A model generated the notes under the pieces. The model saw only the letters and a list, made by a program, of their open reading frames with translations, was not told where the DNA came from and made no database searches. The translations under genes were made by a program, and so were the position numbers. From Ananas comosus (taxonomy: Eukaryota; Streptophyta; Magnoliopsida; Poales; Bromeliaceae), in the NCBI RefSeq assembly GCF_001540865.1, contig NC_033628.1:7049416-7113415 (forward strand): DNA of 64,000 bases, given 5' to 3'. Numbering within the stretch: the first letter of the stretch is position 1; each line of letters opens with the position of its first letter. Positions 58,683 to 64,000 of this stretch are shown here, in pieces.

Positions 58683-59149
58683 GTAATTGGTGCTTCATGT
58701 TTTCTTTAATTTGTGTGTGTGTGTGTGTTTGGGTCCCTGATTCGATATCAACGATATACAAATATAGTTTCAGAAATGAATAAGGTTATAAAATTATTTG
58801 GTTCTTAATTTGCATTATATGTCTGATCTGATTTGAGCACTTTACAATTATTTTTTATGCCTTCTCTCTTCAATCTTCAAAGTTATTTTTATCTCTCTAT
58901 ATTTAAATAATTTTTTTAATTTTCCTCTCTTCAATTTTTTAAAGTTTAAAATTTAAAATTAAATTTGAAAATTAAAAAAATTTAACTTAAATTTAAAAAA
59001 TTGAATGATAACAACGGAAATATAAAAATATATTAGTTTGTTCAAAATATTTTAGAAATTACATAAATTTTCCGCCGCGAAGCGCGGGCCTTCACTAGTT
59101 CTAGTTTATTTTGGAAGCATGCTACCTCTACACTGGCCTATCTAAGGGG

Positions 59150-59330
59150 TATAAGTTTTACACTTATCGAAAGGTTACTATCTTTGTACTATTTTTTTTT
59201 TTATAGTACTAAAATTCAAAAAAGATTTTGAAGCCATTGAACCGCGAAGACTATGTAAAGGAAAACATTGGTATTAAATATATATATTAAACACATTTGT
59301 ATCAACATCTGATACAAAAATATAAAATTT
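59150..59330. repeat. Right arm of the long-range inverted repeat
   Basis: Inverse of 46105-46200 joined to 56641-56690, with a simple A/T run where the left arm carries the MITE. The following ATTAAATATATATATTAAAC to GATAC part matches the inverse of 56692-56745, but in a different order, so the arms have been rearranged at their outer edge. Confidence 0.7.
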
Positions 59331-59689
59331 TCTGAAGCAAAAAAGATAATTTCGTAATATGCTTATTTTTTAGGCCAGTTTGTCTAAAAGATGCATATTC
59401 TCTTTTTGTATTTTTTTATTTCTTATTTTTCTAACTCTATTTAGGTTATTTTTGTTAATCAATGTATGCAATGTCAAGAATAAAAAATATTACGATAAAA
59501 TAAAAAAGGTAATTACTTAATTCATAGTTTTTTAATTGATTGATTTTATGCTGTTTTTGTAAAATTTATAAACATATATTTAATTTTGTAAGAAATTTCT
59601 AACTTTAATAAAATTAAGCACCAAATAGTTCTCAAAAGTACAAAAATATTGGAGAAATTAAATATAATTTTACTAAATTTAGAACTTAT

Positions 59690-62109
59690 TATCACGCCCC
59701 GGATTACTCGTTTTTTCGGGCTCGCTAACAGACCTGCCGTATATATAGGTATTTTCTTTGTATACGAAGCGAAAGTAAAATTACCTGTAATCATACAATA
59801 CTACAGACAGTAGTATAGAGCAGTTAGGAGAGAAGAATAAAACATGCATATATAAAATGTGGTTCTATACATACATAAGATCCAAGATACAAAAGCACTC
59901 GCACTGGCGAGAGTACAACATCTGTAGGTATAAACCAACACTACACTACCTGCAGCGGTCCTCCACTAGCTCAGCAACTCGACTAGAAGGGCTCTAACTC
60001 GCGACGTCCTTGCCACGATCAATATCAGCGACAGCAGCAGTCGAAGACGATGGCTCTACAAAACAGTGGAAACAAATTAGGCGTGAGAACTACTACAAAA
60101 AGAAGTAGTCCTCAGTGGGTACCGCCCTCAACTCATCGGTCCGCCCACTAAGTCTACAGGGGTAAGCAAGAAATAGTAAGGAAAGCTAGAACATATCTAC
60201 AGCTATCTGCCACTATACTATTATACTCTAATCTAACCAACTGTAAAACAGTGTCAACTCAGACCCAATCTCGAATAGGGACTGTAATCATACCCGTCCC
60301 TGAGACTGTGAACACACCCGTCTTGCCAAGTTGCAACTAACCAGCTACCTCCACACTAACAAGCCCGTGGAGAGCAAGTCCAACCTGCACGAACGACACC
60401 AACGTAAAAGCACTAAGCCCAACTCTGGAGTGGTACTCGTGGGCGCTACCCAACCGAGTATGGAAGCGTATCTCTGTCGAGCTCAATCAGGCTCTAACCA
60501 GCCAAAGATAAATAACTAGGGTCAAAACAGGTCTAGAACCCACGTGCTCTCGACACAATTTGATATCAAAAACAGGAATCTCGGTCCACCGTCCACTCTG
60601 ACGGCACCCGACAACCCGAAACAACCTAGACTCTGCTGTAAAAATAAGCTTGGCATCCCAGCACGAGCGTAAATGCATTCTAAACTACCTTGGGTATCCA
60701 CCGCGCTGAAACATCAGTGATACAATCAAACCACGGCTCCTAGAGCTAAATCAGGTAGTAGAAGCATATGACGGGTCAAAACACTGGTTTTCTCCTAAGT
60801 CAAGTTCTAAGTCCGACATGTATAATTTATCTAATTACTAAGCATGCTCCAAATTCAGATTTCTACATTATACTCATCGATGAATTTGAGCTACAATAAG
60901 ATAACAATACCCGCAAATCATACACGTCGACTAACATATACTTAGGAGTAAAAACCGATGATACACCCACCTTAATTGCTAATCCTGGCAGCAAAAAAGG
61001 TTTCGAACCAATGCTAATCCCTACTGGATCAACCGAAGTCCTCCAAGACCAGTAATCAAGCTATCTCCAAGCTTTACACATTGAATTCCATCAATTATCA
61101 GAATTTCAGCACTAAAGCTTAATTTAATCCCTATCGTAATGTCGAAACTCACCTAATTACCTCCAAATCAGGTGAGGAAGGTCTCAAATCCAATGAATAA
61201 TAATGGAAAATGTGTCTCAGGTCCAAAATCCCACTGCCTACAAAGATAGCATCAAGAAAAGCTTAAAAATCTTATTTTCAGCTCAATGTCAACAGCAGTC
61301 CAGAAAAATCTCAGTTCGACCAAGCTAACCTCAATCAAAATCTACAATTTAGGGCTTTGTAGATTCCTCTGGAAGTCTAGAATCCAGCAAACCAAGTTTC
61401 ACCGCGATCCGACCTTCCTACGTCGCGTACGAGCTAAAACACTGGAGGCCGTGGCTTAAAAACTGCAGAATTAGCACCTATCAAGCTTGGAGTTGTGGAT
61501 CTTGAAGCAATTTGAGTAGATTTGAGTGTTGGAAATGCAATTTAAGGGTTCACTGTGAAGAATGGACGAAAAGGATTCACCGAGGTCAAGCTCCCCCTAT
61601 TTATAGGGTGCTGGAAAGATAAAATAAGCCCTAGGTTCAAAAACTGCTAACCTGGTGTCCCTGTAGAAACGGGCATTTCTGGGCGCCCGAAACCCAATTC
61701 TGGGCGCTCGAAATCTCCAGGCTGCACAAATCTTCCTCCTCGGACTCTCCGCTCGCGATGTGCTGTGCCCGTAAACGGCTCCAGCGGACCTCACCTACCA
61801 CCCGCCACGTGTCAACACAAACGATATTCACAATGTAAAATTTCCGGACTCACTTCTGGGCGCCCGGAACATAGGATCCGAATTGGCTTTCAGTTTCAGT
61901 TAAATTTAGCACTCAGTTCTGGGCGACCTAAATCGTGTTCTAGGCGCTCGAATCTGGCAAACCTCCAGTTTTGCTTAATTGAGTGCGCAGAGTCCATTTC
62001 TGCACCCAATTCGTACAGAAACGACTCCGACTCAGTTCAACACTCTCCAGATGTGTCGACCAGTCACTAATACTGAAGCCAATCCTATCCAAAGCTCAAA
62101 AATACTACA
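59690..62109 (-). repeat. 3' LTR of a minus-strand Ty3/gypsy element
   Basis: The plus-strand left end is TATCACGCCCCGG, a TG-to-TA change in the terminal dinucleotide. The right end reads on the minus strand TGTAGTATTTTTGAGC, directly after the polypurine tract. It holds a hairpin (60085-60113), the ACTCTGGAGT block (about 60422) and leader features. The 5' LTR lies beyond the window. Confidence 0.85.
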
Positions 62110-62121
62110 TCCTCCCCCACT
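62110..62121 (-). other. Polypurine tract of the minus-strand element
   Basis: On the minus strand, AGTGGGGGAGGA directly before the LTR start, preceded by CGCGGATGAAACTTTTTAT, the equivalent of the GGACGAAACTCC block elsewhere. Confidence 0.82.
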
Positions 62122-62155
62122 ATAAAAAGTTTCATCCGCGAAACTGAAACATATC

Positions 62156-64000
62156 TCAATCCTGAGCCTCAAAAAGGTAGAGGTAGGACTCTCTCATCAC
62201 CATCTCGGGCTCCCAGGTCGCCTCCCGCTCCTCGTGATTACTCCACTGCACCTTTACAAAGGTATGACCAGGTTGCGCAATTCCCTCGACTCACGAGCCA
62301 GAATCCGCACTGGTCGCTCCACGTATCTCAATTCCTCGCCAATCTCTAGCGGAGTGAAGTCTATCACGTGGGAGGGGTCGAACACATATCTCCTCAAGGC
62401 CGAGACGTGGAAAACATCGTGAATGCCGGCTAATCGTGGAGGTAGAGCAATCTTGTAAGCAACTAGCACGACTCGCTCCAATACCTCAAAAGGGCCTACA
62501 AAACGTGGACTAAGCTTTCCACGTACTCTAAATCTGCGAATCCCTCTGGACGGCGAGACTTTAAGAAACACATGATCTCCCACCTAGAACTCCAAGTCTC
62601 GTCTCCGGGTATCAGCATAGCTCCTCTGCCAACTCTGGGCTGCTAAAATGTGCCGTCGCACCACTTTCACCTTTTCCTCAACCTCAATCAGAATCTCAAG
62701 CCCAAGCGTTTTTCTCTCACCCACATCGCTCCAAAACAAAGGGGATCGACACCTGCGTCCATACAACGCCTCAAACGGAGCCATCTGGATGCTCGCTTGA
62801 TAGCTGTTGTTGTACGCAAACTCAGCCAGTCTCAAATGTCGATACCACCCTCCTCCAAAGTCCAGAACACATGCCCTCAGCATGTCCTCAAGAGTCTGAA
62901 TGGTCCGCTCTGACTGACCATCTGTTTGTGGGTGAAACGCTGTGCTGAACTGCAACTGAGTGCCCAAGGCCGTCTGAAGACTCCTCCAAAAGTGCGAGAC
63001 GAACCTCGGGTCTTGATCTGATACTATCGAAGTGGGCACACCATGCAACCTTACTATCTCATCCAGATATAGCTGAGCGAGCCTCTCCCTGAACCATGTG
63101 GTCTGAAATGGTAGGAAGTGAGCAGACTTAGTTAGTCTGTCCACTATAACCCAAATAGCATCGAAACCACCCTGAGCTCTAGGCAACCCTACGACAAAGT
63201 CCATCGTGATCTACTCCCATTTCTAATCGGGCACTGGCAGACTCTGAAGCTTGCCAGCAGGTACCTGATGCTCGGCCTTTACCTGTTGACAAGTCAGACA
63301 CCGAGCCACAAATCTGTCAATGTCCCTCTTCATTCCATTCCACCAAAACTGGGCTTTTAAGTCCTTATACATCTTGGTTCCACCGGGGTGAACCGTATAA
63401 GGTGAACAGTGAGCCTCTCTCAAAATGTCCTCTCGGATCTCTGAATCTATAGGTACACACAGTCGGTCCCTGTACTGCAGTACTCCCGAATTGTCCACAA
63501 CAAAGCCCTCAGCCTGTCCCATCTTAGATCGCTCTCGAATCCTCGACAAGTGTGGATCTCCACTCTATTTATCTCGGATCCTATCCAACAGAGTGGGCTG
63601 CAAGACTACAGACATCAGTCTCGCAGTAGATCCAGGGGACACTATCTCGAGCCTCACCCGCTGTAGCTCCTCGAGTAACGGCCTCTGCTGAGTGATCGAC
63701 ATGCTCAAGCTTTGCACTGCCCTCCTGCTCAATGATCTACCACCACATTCGCCTTGCCGGGATGATACTGAATACTAATGTCATAGTCCTTCAGTAACTC
63801 CAATCATCGGCGCTGCCTCAGGTTCAACTCCCTCTGGGTGAACAGATACTTGAGACTTTTACGATCGGTGAAAACCTCGCAGTGCTCGCCATACAAGTAA
63901 TGCCGCCACAACATTAAAGCAAAAACTACCGCGACAAGCTCTAAGTCATGCGTAAGGTAATTCTTCTCGTAATCCTTTAACTGCCGTGAAGCATAAGCAA
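62156..64000 (-). pseudogene. Ty3/gypsy pol 3' half (RNase H, integrase, chromodomain), truncated by window
   Basis: In coding order from 64000 downward: RNase H ([32 protein letters not shown]), an HHCC-type zinc region (HPGGTKMYKD, CLTCQQVKAEH, about 63280-63400), and the integrase core with [15 protein letters not shown] and TDGQSERT all retained. A C-terminal GDHVFLKVSPSRG region follows, then a chromodomain (VKVQWSNHEEREATWEPE) ending at 62156. In-frame stops lie at 63804-63806, 63565-63567, 63223-63225, 63211-63213 and 62584-62586. A one-base deletion near 62255 shifts the frame into the chromodomain. It belongs to the same clade as the element at 46401 but a different family. Non-functional as read. 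Confidence 0.9.

Larger units (their letters stand above)
56780..59098 (+). mobile_element. Helitron-like segment with captured gene sequence, 5' end uncertain
   Basis: The 3' end has the Helitron hallmarks: a small GC hairpin (CCGCG-AAG-CGCGG at about 59074-59086) a few bases before CTAG (59095-59098), followed by T. The interior has a GC-rich block (56910-58450) abruptly unlike its AT-rich flanks, then gene-derived exons (see the M48 fragment). A 5' TC end could not be fixed between about 56780 and 56905. No Rep/helicase is encoded, so it would be non-autonomous. Confidence 0.5.

Overview
The window reads as a chromosomal segment of a flowering plant, most likely a monocot. The evidence is Ty3/gypsy chromovirus-type LTR retrotransposons with an initiator-Met-tRNA primer site, a Ty1/copia relative, MITEs, a Helitron-like end, and fragments of plant nuclear genes with GT-AG introns. 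Pineapple or a related monocot would fit, but I cannot prove the species. It is assembled sequence: there is a 100-N gap at 42106-42205 and single Ns at 22969 and 29701.

Layout. 1-12188 is a nest of LTRs: a plus-strand LTR family (A), a 3.2-kb minus-strand solo LTR (552-3780, TSD GTCTA), and an old LTR interrupted by a gag-only copia element (7431-12141). 12189-15800 is AT-rich DNA with three MITE-like elements. 16112-17369 (minus) is the one gene that looks intact, a thaumatin-like protein with two confirmed introns. A foldback element (17617-18440) sits about 250 bp upstream of its start codon. 18441-20207 is AT-rich and apparently non-genic. 20190-28826 holds the 5' end of a GRWD1-like WD-repeat gene (minus) whose second exon has been hit twice by solo LTRs (20213-26250, itself carrying a nested solo LTR at 21666-24903; and 26283-28616).

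29741-42105 is a tandem LTR-internal-LTR-internal array of one non-autonomous Ty3/gypsy family. Its 5' LTR has a 288-bp repeat amplified to three copies. After the gap comes the first exon of an OBERON4-like gene (42206-42765, minus) with its promoter. 43050-46100 is AT-rich intergenic DNA. 46401-56478 is a complete 10,078-bp chromodomain Ty3/gypsy element (TSD CTTTA) inserted into a MITE. Its single gag-pol frame has nine stops and no visible frameshift. 56641-59270 holds a Helitron-like segment that carries two exons of an M48-peptidase gene, flanked by an inverted repeat. 59690-64000 is the 3' LTR and the pol 3' half of another minus-strand chromodomain element that runs off the window.

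The most unusual signals are shared between LTR families otherwise different in sequence. First, arrays of ACCGGT-centred palindromes lie just upstream of the CT-rich putative promoter. Second, a compact run of consecutive hairpins lies near the LTR 3' end, with stems that differ between families but stay base-paired. Third, a conserved splice-donor-like AG|GTAAG lies just after the CT-rich leader. Together these suggest that the LTRs carry a structured, possibly spliced, leader RNA. No CRISPR array, tRNA, rRNA or bacterial-type operon was seen.
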